Assembly (NCBI GenBank): GCA_022539475.1
Contig: VCMS01000032.1
Location: forward strand, 278,238-342,237
DNA length: 64,000 nucleotides
From: Gracilaria domingensis
Taxonomy: Eukaryota; Rhodophyta; Florideophyceae; Gracilariales; Gracilariaceae
Direction: 5' to 3'
The notes under the pieces are model-generated. The model was not told the origin of the DNA. It searched no databases and was given only the letters and a program-made list of their open reading frames with translations. Below, one piece after another: positions 33,401 to 43,662 of this stretch. Within the stretch, counting starts at the first letter, position 1, and each line of letters begins with the position of its first letter. The position numbers and the translations under genes were made by a program.

Positions 33401-34350
33401 TCACCACCGGAGCTCCCACTCCCTCCGCGGCACCTCCTCCACCACCTTCTTCATCTCCTTACGCCTCTTCTTCAGACGGCTCTTCCCATCCCCAACCCCA
33501 CCACCCTTTGTCTTCGGTGTCACAGGAGACCCCTTCTGCACCGCCACCCTTCCCACACTTCCCTTCTCCGTCTTTCCCTCCACACCTCCTTTCACCCTCT
33601 CCTCTTCCACCAATCTTTGCCTCTTGCACAGCTCCTTCACCTCCTTCTCCAGCACGTCCAACCTCTCGTTCAGAACCCTATTCTCCTCCCGCAACTCTCC
33701 AACCTCCCTTCCCGCACACTCCACTATCCCATACACATGATTTCTCATCTCCACTCCCAATACCGACAACGAATTCCGCAGCTCGAAATCGCCTCAACCG
33801 AAACACCACTACACCCCACTCAGCACCACACCGCCCATTTCCGTTACAATCTCCACAATTCCATCGTCCAGTTGCTCCTTCATCACCAACCCCAACATCC
33901 CCACCCTCGCCTTCATCTCCCCACAAACCGCATCTCCCTGTCACCCTCTCCGCCCCCACTCTCTATCTGGTCTCCAACCTCTAACTGACTCAGATGCACC
34001 GCACCCCTTCTCTCCATTGCGACCCCTCCACCTCCAATTCTACCCCCTTCTCCACCTCATCCCCTCCCCTTCCTCGCCTCACACTTCTTTCCTTCCTCAG
34101 CCACTTCCTTCTTCTGCACATCGACAGCCGCCGTAATTCAAGTCCTCTTCGCTTGTGACGGTCTGCGTACCTCCTTCCCCTCCAACAGCACCCACAGCTC
34201 CTCATCCTTCACGTATCCGTTCGACCAACTCTTCAGAAAAAGAAGTAGAGTTGATTTTCGAAGTTCCGCTGCGATACAGTGCAATCGACTAAACTGTGCT
34301 GTCCACCCCTCCAACTGTCCAAACACAGGCGGGCCCCCTATTCCTCGCAC
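33401..34350 (-). pseudogene. decayed ORF with a coiled coil, repeat-encoded
   Basis: On the minus strand, protein-like segments succeed each other with frame breaks. Frame 34350-34138 has a WTAQFSRLHCIAAELRKS region. Frame 34205-33990 is Arg/Lys rich. About 33910-33800 begins MKARVGMLGLVMKEQ. Frame 33769-33401 has a clear coiled coil (GELREENRVLNERLDVLEKE) and then a basic tail. The plus strand looks open here for over 800 bases only because the minus-strand codons are purine rich. It may be the accessory protein of a transposon bounded by the direct repeats. The family is unknown. Confidence 0.4.
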
Positions 34351-34365
34351 GCTATGATTGTTTCT

Positions 34366-34548
34366 CTTCCCTCATCTATTTCCCGCCAAAAACATCCACT
34401 GTACACTCCGCCCTTCCACTATTTTAAGCGCCATCTCTTCTTGCCTCCTCTTCACATAGTCCCACCTCACCTCGCCTCGACCGGCGATATGTTTCGTCTT
34501 CCACCATAACCCCCTCGATGGTTATAGCAAAACAGGAGNTGTCCCTGT
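34366..34548. repeat. tandem duplicated block, unit 1
   Basis: A ~183-bp unit repeated once, immediately downstream (34549-34731). Both units contain TTTCCCGCC, CCTCGACCGGCGATAT and CGATGGTTATAGCAAAACAG. On the minus strand the last element reads CTGTTTTGCTATAACCATCG, a TATA-like sequence upstream of the minus-strand ORF. A single N lies at 34539. Confidence 0.75.
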
Positions 34549-34731
34549 TTCCCTCATCCCATTTCCCGCCAAAACATCTACTGTACACCTCCGCACCTTC
34601 CACTACTTAAGCGCCACCTCTCTGTCTCCTCTTTCGCACTCACATAGTCCCCACCCACCTCGCCTCGACCGGCGATATTTTTCTCTTCCACCATAACCTC
34701 ACTCGATGGTTATAGCAAAACAGGAAGATAT
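34549..34731. repeat. tandem duplicated block, unit 2
   Basis: This is the second unit of the pair at 34366-34548. The units differ by small insertions. Doubled promoter-like units of this kind are known upstream of some retroelements. Here that is only a suggestion. Confidence 0.75.
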
Positions 34732-34930
34732 TGCCAGTGGAGGCAAGCTAGGGACTAGTGATTGTACTTAGAGTAGCTCACCCTCCGTCTCGACTGGGGG
34801 CATCTTCTTCTTCCGTCACATCCTGTGTGGGTTGTGACAAAAAAAGAATATGTCACCACTCGACACCGGATGGGTAACAATGATAGCACGTAGAGTAGTT
34901 CATCCTCCCTCTCAGCGTCCACTGGGGATC
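34732..34930. other. short degenerate repeats, no gene
   Basis: Two ~45-bp imperfect direct repeats (around 34767-34800 and 34888-34925, sharing AGAGTAG.TCA.CCTCC.TCTC) precede the second copy of the long direct repeat. No gene is seen. Confidence 0.5.
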
Positions 34931-35395
34931 GTCTGTGTTCTGCAAAGTGGAATATAGTCTGTTCGCTTTGGAAACTAAGCTAGTTTTTGAGCTTTTTGGG
35001 GCGCGCGAGGGGGTGGCAGTGGCTGGCACTCAAAAAATTAAGAAATTTTGGAATATTAAATTCCATCTCGTGCAGTTTAATTCTTGGTCTCCTAGTTTTT
35101 GTAAAGGTTCTATTTCGCCGCACCGCCCCATCCACTCTTTTCCGCGACCCTCTCTCTAATCTGCGCTTGTGCTAGTTTGCGTTTCCATTTTTCCCCGAGT
35201 TGCGATGCAAATCGCAACGCATCTCACCTCAATTATCCCACCATTCCTTCCCATTCCGCACCGTCCCCACTCTTCACCTATATCTCGCCCATCACGCGTT
35301 CGGATCCTCCCTCTCCGTCTCCCGGAAAGTTATTCTGTAGAGGTACGTGTGAGAACCGTCCCCAATCTCGTGCACCCGCCTCGCCCCAAAACGGC
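34931..35395. repeat. direct repeat, copy 2
   Basis: This is the second copy of 32882-33315. Right of its end the sequence becomes GC-rich and unrelated. Confidence 0.85.
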
Positions 35396-35571
35396 CGCAT
35401 GCCGCGGAGGCGTCTCGCGAGGCTTCCTCCAGCTGACTATTGGCGATGATCGCAGCTGACGACTCAGGTGCCGACCTCCGCAGTTGACCATCATCTGCTG
35501 ACGCCAAGCCGCTTTCGCTCGCCGCGTTACACCCTCACATTTATCGCGCGGCCTTCCGCCATGAAGGCGAC

Positions 35572-36443
35572 GTGCTTCCTCCGGCCGCTTCCGTCGCTTC
35601 TGAGCTGCCGATACCACGCCCCCACGCACGCTCTACGTCGCATCGCGCTCATTTACAGCAGCCTCGCACGACATGCCTGCCTGGAGCGCGCGCGATGCGC
35701 GCGCTCATGCTGCAGGCGCTCACCGACGGGTTGCGCGACACGCAGCTCACGCTGGCGATCGTCGGCGCCGTCACGCTGTGCTTGAGCGTCTGCCAACCGG
35801 TAGCAGCGCTTGGGCTTGTTTCTTCGCGCACGACGAGAAAGATTATCCCCATCAGTTGCCGGCCGGCAACCCTTGCGTTGTGGCCGCTGTATAGCGCGAT
35901 ACCCCACGCGCATCTGTGTGCCCTTCTGCGTGCCGCTGCTGTTCTTCGCTGTGTTTGTAGTGTCGGGCTTGTCGTCGGCCGCCTCCGCGCGAAGCGAGTT
36001 TGCGCGCGCGTTGTCAAGGGAGGGAAGCGCGTGTGAGGCTCTTCACGGACCGCTGATCTACAGTGTGACGCTGCTGTTGCTCACGCTACTTTTGTTCGGC
36101 ACGCAGGCCACAGCGGTTGCCGTGGCGAACATGTGCGTTGGCGACCAGCTTGGAGGTGGTGGGACGCAGAGTCTAGTCCATAAAGTGGCCCAGAAGCGGC
36201 CAGAGTGTTGCCAGCAGCATCGCGTTTGTGCTGGGCGCATCGACGAGCTTCATCGCATTGCTGCGCTGGTTTTCGTTCTTCGAAATGGCCGTTCTGCCTG
36301 GCACGGGTACCTTCACCTTGTTCGCGCTTATTGCGTTGCTGAGCGCGGGCGCAGAGCTGGTGGCGGACGAGATTGGAAGCGATGACAACGTGGCCGTTGC
36401 GCCGTTGGCACTTTTAATGGGAGACGGCTGCTTTGCCTCGTAG
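35572..36443 (+). pseudogene. phytol/polyprenol kinase-like pseudogene (VTE5/FOLK-type)
   Basis: This membrane protein family uses CTP to phosphorylate phytol or farnesol, feeding tocopherol and other plastid isoprenoids. Family landmarks appear in order across three frames. RTTRKIIPIS near 35835 corresponds to the conserved RK-hH-hS.G start, with Pro where His is expected. ALHGPLIYSVTLLLLTLLLF lies near 36038-36098. AVANMCVGDQLGG near 36120 corresponds to the hMhhGDGhAdhhG box. The end AELVADEIGSDDNVAVAPLALL at about 36354-36415 corresponds to the E.......DN...P box. Several hydrophobic helices are visible. Two frame shifts (near 35890 and 36225) and altered key residues argue for a pseudogene, unless base-calling is at fault. 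It is very GC-rich. Confidence 0.55.
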
Positions 36444-36734
36444 AGCTGATCGCATATGACTGCATCGTGGCTGCAGTGCGCCTGCAGCTCATTTCTTTTT
36501 TGTAAACATTTTCACGACACACTTTATCAATTTCCCGCGCTCGCTTAATGTCGACGACATTCTTCCTCATCCGACTCACGTTATGAGCTCCCAAATGGAG
36601 GCCGTTTCCCCATCACTGCCGCTTCAGCCGCGCGCTCGTCCGCCATTGTGCTCCAGCGTGCGTCTGTGCGCCGTGCGCATGAACAAGGCAAAGGCTACTG
36701 TCTCACCACCACCGCTCTGACTGTCGCAGGATGT

Positions 36735-37242
36735 CGCGCCGCCGTGCGTCGCTTTTGTGGTCGCCTGGCTGGCTGGTCGGTCTTGTGCCAAGTATCTGGC
36801 CGATGCTGGCTGCGACCATGTGGTGTATGAGGCACGCGATGTGCTTGGCGGCAAGGTTGCAACCTGTAAGGATCAAGACGGCAATTGGTATGATACAGCC
36901 TTGCATATCTTCTTTGGCGCTCATCCGAATATACTGCGACTGTTTGAAGAACTGGCAATTGAGGATCGCTTGCAGTGGAAGAAGCACTCCATGATTTTTA
37001 ATATGAAGCGGATGACGAGCGTTGAACAAGATGGCTTGATTCGTATACCGTCTCTTTACTTACGCTTTGACTTTTCTGCCTGGTTCCAGCACCCTTGAAT
37101 GGTGTGCTGGTCATCTTGAGAAATAATGATATGCTTACCTGGCCCTAGAAGATTCTCTTCGCGAAGGGCTTACTTCCCGCCATTGTGTTTGGCCAACCGT
37201 ATGGTGAAAAGATGGACGTACAATCCTGGACGCGGATCGCAT
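36735..37242 (+). pseudogene. phytoene desaturase fragment (pseudogene)
   Basis: The plant/cyanobacterial phytoene desaturase introduces double bonds into phytoene in carotenoid synthesis in plastids. Frame 36757-37098 matches the N-terminal part after the dinucleotide-binding start: [42 protein letters not shown] and [12 protein letters not shown]. After a frame break the homology continues at 37087-37240 ([19 protein letters not shown], then LLPAIVFGQPYGE) with an in-frame TAG at 37147-37149. The GxGxxG start is damaged ([13 protein letters not shown]) and two thirds of the protein are absent. It is a dead fragment. A functional copy must lie elsewhere if the organism makes carotenoids this way. 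Confidence 0.85.
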
Positions 37243-38720
37243 GACGCGACGCCGGCAGCAAAGCCCCGTGCCGCCGCAGAGCGCTCAAACGCGGCACCGT
37301 GCGCGCGCGCGGCGCCGCCCGGCGCGCACCGCCAACGGGCATGCTATGCGTCTCACTCCGCTGCTGCCGCCGCCATGGCCAACTCACGTGCCATGAGCGC
37401 GCCGTACCGCGTTCCCTCTCCGGGTCCTTGCCCTTCCTGTAGCGCTGCTGCTGTACTGCAAACGCGCGTGAGCCCAGCCGGCCACGCCCGACTCGCTGCC
37501 AGAAGCCTCGGCGGCGCCGGCCGTGGCCGGCAGTGGTGCCGGTAAACGCCACGATGCTGGGGCTGCCAGAGGCCCCGATTTTGGCTGCACGCGCGCTGGC
37601 GCGCTCGGAAGTGGCGTTGCTGGCCCAGCTGCCGCCTCTGGAGGCGCGGCTGCGATCGGCGCTGCCGGTAGACGAGCGCGCTGCCATGCCACGTGTGATC
37701 AGCGCGCCGCCAACCCCCTGGACTTGGCACGGCGTGCAGCGGCGCTACGTTACGGTGCGCGTCTGGGCTGTGCCCGACCCTAGTTTAGTCTCCGACGGCT
37801 AGCGGCTTCCGCCGCGCGCCAGCTGCACGCGGGCGCGTTGTGTGGCAGCGTCGCCGACTTCTCCGCCGCGCTGGCTCGCGCCGTGCCGCGCTTCGTCAGG
37901 CCAAGCGCGGCGACGTTGCCGCCGCCGCTGGCCGTGTTGTCGGCACTGCCACGCCACCGCGCCGGGCGTTTCTTTCTCGCGGCGGCCGCGCTGGGCGGGC
38001 AGCCTGCGTGCGCGACTCGGCATTGTTCGCCACGCGCGGCGGCGCGTGGTACGTGGCGACTGCCGCCACCAATGCCAACCCGGGCCTCGGCATGCCCCAC
38101 GCGTGCGCACGTTCGTGAGCGCCTAACTGGACCCGTGGCTGCGCGCGCCGCCTATGATGCTGCGACGCTGGTGGCGACGAGTGTGGCAGAGCGCCGCAAC
38201 TGGACAGCACCCAGCTTCGTTCCAGCGCGGGCGTTCGTGGCACTGCCAGGCAGTGCGGCGCTCGGCAGTGAGCTGCTGTCGCCGTCGGCGCGCGATTATA
38301 CGCCAATGCGGCTGGCCCTGCTGCTGTGCGCGCGCGCGCTGCAGCGCGACAACGACGCGCCCACAGTGAGCAGCGTGGCCATCTTCAAGCTGCCGTTGCT
38401 GTTCAACCTCATGCCGGTGGAACTCATCGCAGACGTTGACACGCTCAGCATGTTGCTGTACAAGCTGCTCACTGACGTGCTCTCTGCCGTGACGCTTCTG
38501 ATCAAGGGCTTCGAGGTGCTGCTGGTGGGCGCGCAGCCTTCGTAGGCCGCCATCACGCGCGTCATCGGCGCCGACGTGCACACCCGCACTGCGCACGACG
38601 ACAAGGCCGCCGTGATGGTTGTGGCGATGTGCGAGCCGCAGCGCTCGTTTCTCATCGCCGCCGTTTGCCGTCGCGCTCGCGTTCGTGGCCGGCGGCGTGC
38701 TCGCCGAGTTTGGCGCCATG
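37243..38720 (+). pseudogene. GC-rich gene remnant, unknown membrane protein
   Basis: Protein-like segments follow one another on the plus strand with frame shifts. Frame 37533-37802 is Ala/Leu/Pro-rich with WTWHGVQRRYVTVRVW. Around 37960-38120 there is GAWYVATAATNANPGLGMPH. Frame 37838-38545 ends in two hydrophobic segments (FKLPLLFNLMPVELIAD and LLTDVLSAVTLLIKGFEVLLVG) and a stop at 38543-38545. A final helix, FAVALAFVAGGVLAEFG, lies near 38656-38720. The order suggests a non-cytosolic domain followed by membrane helices. I do not recognise the family. Confidence 0.35.
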
Positions 38721-39504
38721 CGCTGACGAGCGCGAAACAGCGGCCGCGCAACGCGCAGCGCTGCCTGAAGCGTATCGCGGCGAGGGGCGCGCACTTCGCA
38801 GCCGGGCGTGCGTGCGCCAAGGGCGAGCGATGCGCGTGCAGCTGTTGCATGAGTTAATACACCATATTGAGCGCGTAAACGAGCTTCGCCGTTTTCGCCG
38901 CAGTTTTTGCTTGAGTCTGATCTCACTTTGTCACCTTCTACTACGGGCCACGTCCGCGCAATTTCTGCGCGCGCCTCGCTCTCAGCCGCCACGAGGCGCG
39001 CGGTGGCTCAGCCTCGTCACCAAAAGGCGCGCCTTCGTCACTACTTCGCGCCTCCAAAGCGAACCAGCTCCGCTACCGCGCCTTTGAGCGCGGTAATATA
39101 ACGCATCGCCGCCGCGCGGAATGAGCTCGTCGCCATGACGCGCGCGCTGCACACAAGCGCGGTCGCCGCCGCGCTACTCCTCGCACTGTGCGCGGCGCCC
39201 GAATCGTGAGGTTTTCGGTCTCCACTCCATGATGGCGAAGGGCGCTTGGTCCCGCGCGGTGCACATGAACTGGTGCTGATTCACGTAGCATGATGACGCG
39301 CTCACAGCAGCCAAGTCTCGCACGCATGGGCCATCCAGAATGAGCTGGCACGCAAACGTCGTTGAACGACGCACGGCCCGCAGGAATGGCGCCGCGCGCT
39401 CCGTGGGCGGCGCGGAGGTTTGCTGGCATAGGTTGTTGCAGACGGGTGTCATCAGACATGTCGTAATGTCATTCTGTCGTATTGGCAGCGTGCGAGATCA
39501 AGTT
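38721..39504. other. GC-rich stretch without clear gene
   Basis: Short overlapping frames occur on both strands (for example minus 39452-39174), none with a recognised motif. The GC-rich base composition continues from the pseudogene block. Confidence 0.4.
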
Positions 39505-40078
39505 ATGTTAGGGTCGCTACCCTAACACAACTCGACCACCCTGCCCGCGGGCGCGTTACATTTTGGCTGGATGTGCGTGCGGTGTGTGTTTTGGGAGGTC
39601 TGTGGACGCTACAAGAATGAGGCGAAAACGAGCCCGCGGGCGGGGGGGGTCGGTCGTGTTAGGGTAGGTACCCTAACACGACCGGACCCCCCCGCCCGCG
39701 GGCATGAAATCGCACATTTTTGAAAAAATCGGCCAAAACGTGCCCGCGGGCGGGGGGGTCCGTTCGTGTTAGGGTAGGTACCCTAACACGAACGGACCCG
39801 CCCGCCCGAGGGCATAAAAAAGCACATTTTTTAAAAAACCGGCCAAAACGTGCCCGCGGACGGGGGGGTCCGTTCGTGTTAGGGTAGGTACCCTAACACG
39901 AACGGACCCCCCCGCCCGAGGGCATAAAAAAGCACACTTTTTAAAAAACCGGCCAAAACGTGCCCGCGGAAGGGGGGGTGCGGTTGTGTTAGGGTAGCCA
40001 CCCTAACACAACCGATCCCCCCCACGCCGGTGGGCACGTTCTGGTCACATTTTAGCACTATGCCGAGACCTCCCAAAA
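39505..40078. repeat. array of telomere-like palindromes within a larger inverted repeat
   Basis: Five palindromic units occur at about 39505-39530, 39645-39690, 39757-39800, 39870-39915 and 39980-40020. Each has a core of the form GTGTTAGGGTA..TACCCTAACAC flanked by G7/C7 runs and CCCGCGGGC. Units are ~112-117 bp apart. The whole block is bracketed by an outer inverted repeat (GTTTTGGGAGGTCT at 39579-39592, complement at 40065-40078). The same unit type sits at 54285-54570 in the centre of the bidirectional promoter. These are hairpins, not tandem telomeric repeats. Confidence 0.85.
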
Positions 40079-40599
40079 CCCCTTCCTCAACACTTCTTGC
40101 ACTCATTACCATGCACCCGCCCGCGAACACGTTGGCACCGCTGTCTACGTGGATTGGCGGGATGGCAAAAAGCTGTACATTAATTAGAGTATATCTTGAG
40201 TATTAGGAGCGCTTCAAAACGCATGAATGGAGAGCGCTACCATTGTTCGCATAAATCTACGTCCACCAAAACCCTTCGCTAGAAGGAACTTTTTGAGGCC
40301 ATTCTGTAGCGTTTTGATACCTCCCAAAACACAATCGGTTGCATTCCTTGCAACGATTTTGTTGCGAGCTCAGTACAGATCTTTTAGAGATAAATCAACT
40401 AGTTTTTTCATCCAATTGATGCTCAACCAGTAACATAATACGCGACCTTGTTACAATTTGTGTAGTGTCTGACACACTACACTATTTAAACTGATCAAAG
40501 TGGCGAAGAGAGTACCACCGAAGCGCGCCAACACCCTCACGCACAAAAGTGGTAATGCGCAGGGATGAGATGCATAAAAAAACAGAGTGACGACAGTAT

Positions 40600-40850
40600 G
40601 TAGCTACTTAAATACTCGCCACCACTTTTCCTGTGAAGATACAAATTCTACCGAGGATGAAGATAAGGTATTATCTAATAGCATGAGCGCTTCCGCTCTA
40701 GCGTTCAATTTATATATCTGAATCTAATTTGTTCGTTGTGACGGTCTGACAAACAGCGATGAAGGCCTCCAACGACCATATAATACCGGATTTATAGGGG
40801 TAATAGAGCGAGCTCTCTGCGAAACACCATAAATAACTAAATGGAGTCCT
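40600..40850 (+). pseudogene. decayed copy of the start of the 54851 gene
   Basis: Aligned by eye, 40600-40850 follows 54810-55050 base for base with roughly 60-65% identity: CTACTTAAATACTCGCCACC against the CATTTAAAGGCTCACCTCC promoter core, AGCATGAGCGCTTCCGC against ACATGAGTGCTCCGC, and AAACAGCGATGAAGGCC against AAACAGCGATGGAGGCC. There is no open frame. Together with the palindromes to the left and the transposase to the right it marks a relict sister copy of the 54-64 kb element. Confidence 0.65.
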
Positions 40851-40867
40851 GATAGTCTAACTACTAC

Positions 40868-41143
40868 ATGATTTTCAGAGGTTTAGAGAACGGGGTTTGT
40901 AGCAGCTCTTATATGCTAAATTCATTCAGTATAAAACTCTATGAAACAGAATGGCGACGAGAGTCGTCGCAGAAAGCAAAACAGATGGTAGGCATGAAAA
41001 CCGTTCAGCCCTGTGTGCTTGAGCTGGTAGCACATGATTATCGTTCCAATTTTGAAATCGTATCGCTTCACCTTCCGTTAACAAAGCCTGTCACCAACAA
41101 TACAAGAGAAGACATTAATCGACGTGTTGCGGAGATGCCGTAA
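40868..41143 (+). CDS. small ORF, unknown
   Basis: Ninety-one codons from an ATG at 40868 to a TAA. There is no recognised motif and no clear match in the intact element. It lies between the relict gene and the relict transposase and may be chance or a leftover of another cassette gene. Confidence 0.2.
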   Translation: MIFRGLENGVCSSSYMLNSFSIKLYETEWRRESSQKAKQMVGMKTVQPCVLELVAHDYRSNFEIVSLHLPLTKPVTNNTREDINRRVAEMP

Positions 41144-41199
41144 AAGGCTGCCAATGGTGTTAGTTTTTCTTCTGTTGAGAGTCGAGATAGAACCTCAGA

Positions 41200-43334
41200 C
41201 TCCCAGTTCTGGAGCTATGAATTCCTGCCCACGACTTTGTCGAGGAGCGTTAAAGGCTTCAATCTGCCACCGAAGGACGAAATAGAGTTTTCATTACATC
41301 ATGCGCCACGATTGCACCTATAACTAGTCCAAGCGACGCCCGAGTACTGAGAGAAAACTGTTTTGATTGAAGCCCTGTCCTGCGCTCCCTATCAGATTTC
41401 AAAGAATTCCTTTACGAAAGGAAAACCATGTCAAGGTTTTTGTATGCTTTGGCCTCCATCATTCAAAGGAGATCTGCCTTTGTGAAGGTTCCATTCAGTG
41501 ACCTGCCTTTCTTCGACGTGGACAAATCTATATGTAAACCTTTGGCAAAAAAGTTGCATTGCATTGGGGATAGATTTGCGTTTGTAAAGTTGCTGATTTG
41601 AGTACGTATCGTTCGAAATAAACGTGACGGGGATGATTCTATTGCAGTGAGTAGCGTCTCTGACTAGAGGTTTTCGATTTCTGGAGAATTAATCAGCTTC
41701 AATTTGTCTGGATGCAAGTTGCGTAACTGTTCGAAGAGAGCTCTCCTTGTTCCCAACAGACTGCATAGAAACAAACTCTGGATCAATCCTACCGTCAAGG
41801 GGGTTTCGATGAACGACGGAATAAGAGATATGTAATCAGAACGCTTGAGAGTACCGCCTGAGATATACTCTCCCTCGCAAGACATATACTTCTTCTGCCT
41901 CGTCTTTCTTTGCATATTCTAGAATAACTGAGTATGTATCTCTAACGCTTTTGGTTTGGTCTTGAGAGGGTCCAGTGATTGAAGTAAGAATACTACTTCA
42001 TAAAGATGAAGAGGGGCCTCGAATCTATGACAGGAGCTCCCCGTTTTGGTCCGTGAAGAGTTAACAGAATGTCTTTAGCCTCAAATATCCGCACGAAAAC
42101 TTGCAGAGGATGGCACACTCGACTTAGTTTGTCTTCGCCGATGAACTGAAAACTTTCTGCGTGAGATTTAGAATGGGCTCCAGGACTTGACGAAGAGATT
42201 CTTGAAGGATTTGCATCCTGGACTCGCGTAGAGACTTGCTAGAAACGAATGGCATTGCGTCTGCTTCAGATCGGAAACCTCGATCAGTGTGGTAGGGAAG
42301 TATGCCACTACTGTGAGGTCATCACGGATGCACTTACGGCGTAGCTCGTCGGAGAAGTTGGGAAATATGAGCTGAAGAGGATAGGCGGTAACTGATGTTT
42401 GCTTTAGAGTTGTTGAAGACTTATCGGTGTATACCTGCAGAAGACCTACGAAAGATTCACTGTAACTATTTCTTGGAGTACCACACTATTCTACTATCCA
42501 ACGAGCCCATGACCATTTCCTTAAGTTTTGAGGTGGCGTCTCTTGCGAGAGAGCCGGACATGGGGTGAGATATTTTCGTGGAGTGGGTCTGAGGTATAGG
42601 GTGGAAGAATGTGTTTTCGTTGTTAGCCAACTGGAGCTGTTTCAAAAGTGTCTGAACGGGGTCTCTCGTGTAGAGGGTGGCGCTGAACTTACATCCTTCT
42701 GGCGAGACAGTTCTTCGATTGAAACCGTCCTTTGAGGCGTATCGTTCGAAAATGGCGTTCTTCAGTTCTGTACAGCGCTTGGAACTTGTTATGGTCTCGT
42801 TGAATCGCTTTTGCGAGAATCGCGGGTCCCGAAGTAGCCCAATTAGCTCGTCTGCCTCACGATGACCAAGGTTGGAAGCTACTGAAGCCAGACAAACCGT
42901 GAGATAATCCATATGCAAATCACCGAGGGCCTCCTCAGAAGGCACTGGGCGGGAACTGCTTCCGTGTTCTCGCTCTAATGCCGCGGGACCCGGGGAAGGA
43001 GAAGCACAATGCGAACCGTCTGGAATGGGAGGGGCGCACGGAGTGTGGTCAACGATGTCCTCGGACACCGGAGGCTCGGGAGGGCGACAAGGGGCAGTGA
43101 CCGTTTCGGAAGATGCGGCCGCGTGCGCGGAAAGCTTGAGACGTTTGCTTCTCCGAATGGGCCGCCTATTGTCGTCTTCCAGCGCTGCTTTCGGACTAAA
43201 CGGGCAATGGTTGACATGCTGTTGAAGAGATAAGACTCCTCGGCGAGTAACGAAGGGGCACCCACGCTTCTTATGTGTTCAGTAGTAGACCATGGGAAGA
43301 AGAAATGAACGAGAAACGACGACAAAGACTGCAA
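41200..43334 (-). pseudogene. Plavaka/CACTA-like transposase, relict copy 1
   Basis: This is the same gene as at 60632-63725. The best frame (43068-42466) covers the N-terminal region and matches copy 2 almost exactly until ~42470, where a frame break occurs. The start upstream (43334-42975, another frame) holds KQRWKTTIGGPFGEA. From ~42100 leftwards the similarity drops from ~97% to ~65-70% by eye. Frame 41915-41664 corresponds to the SLISSFLETS...LHNLHLG part of copy 2, but the C-terminal third is absent. The copy is clearly inactive and has a mosaic history. Confidence 0.75.
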
Positions 43335-43662
43335 GAGAAGGGCGTCCGAAGGGAGAAGGAGGTCGAGCGACAGTCAAGATCGACGTCATGCTGAGAACGG
43401 AGAATATATTTTGAGTTTAAATCACGTGCTTTCGTTCAAAAACGAACGTAGGTACACGTCGACCTCAACACAAGGGTGTACTTCTCGTATTATCTACCAC
43501 TGGTTATAAACCTGTGGTTCTCCAACGTTTTAAGCTGTACACCTGTCCAATCTCGCACAGAAAAATAATTCTCTTCCCTCCGCCGCCGCCGCCGCGCCTC
43601 CGACGTCCGACCTTCCGTTACCGTCGTGATCCGTGCCATCCACATCCTCGCGTTATACTCCG
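43335..43662. other. upstream flank of transposase copy 1
   Basis: Up to ~43495 this is nearly identical to 63900-64000 and contains the putative promoter of the transposase (on the minus strand). Beyond that it is unique. No gene is seen. Confidence 0.5.

Noticed and set aside
33128-33988. Two long overlapping plus-strand open frames, Pro/Ser/His-rich
   Set aside because: They are shadows. The minus strand carries purine-rich coding with a clear coiled coil, which makes the plus strand pyrimidine-rich and poor in stops.
37838-39000. Several long frames on both strands in the GC-rich block
   Set aside because: High GC reduces stop codons in all frames. Only the segments with membrane-helix character on the plus strand were kept, as a pseudogene.
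39641-40030. Interstitial telomere
   Set aside because: There is only one TTAGGG per arm, arranged as inverted pairs. There is no tandem telomeric repeat.
39505-40078. Possible CRISPR-like array of spaced repeats
   Set aside because: The units are palindromes with conserved spacers in a eukaryotic context, with no cas genes. They match the promoter hairpins at 54.3 kb.
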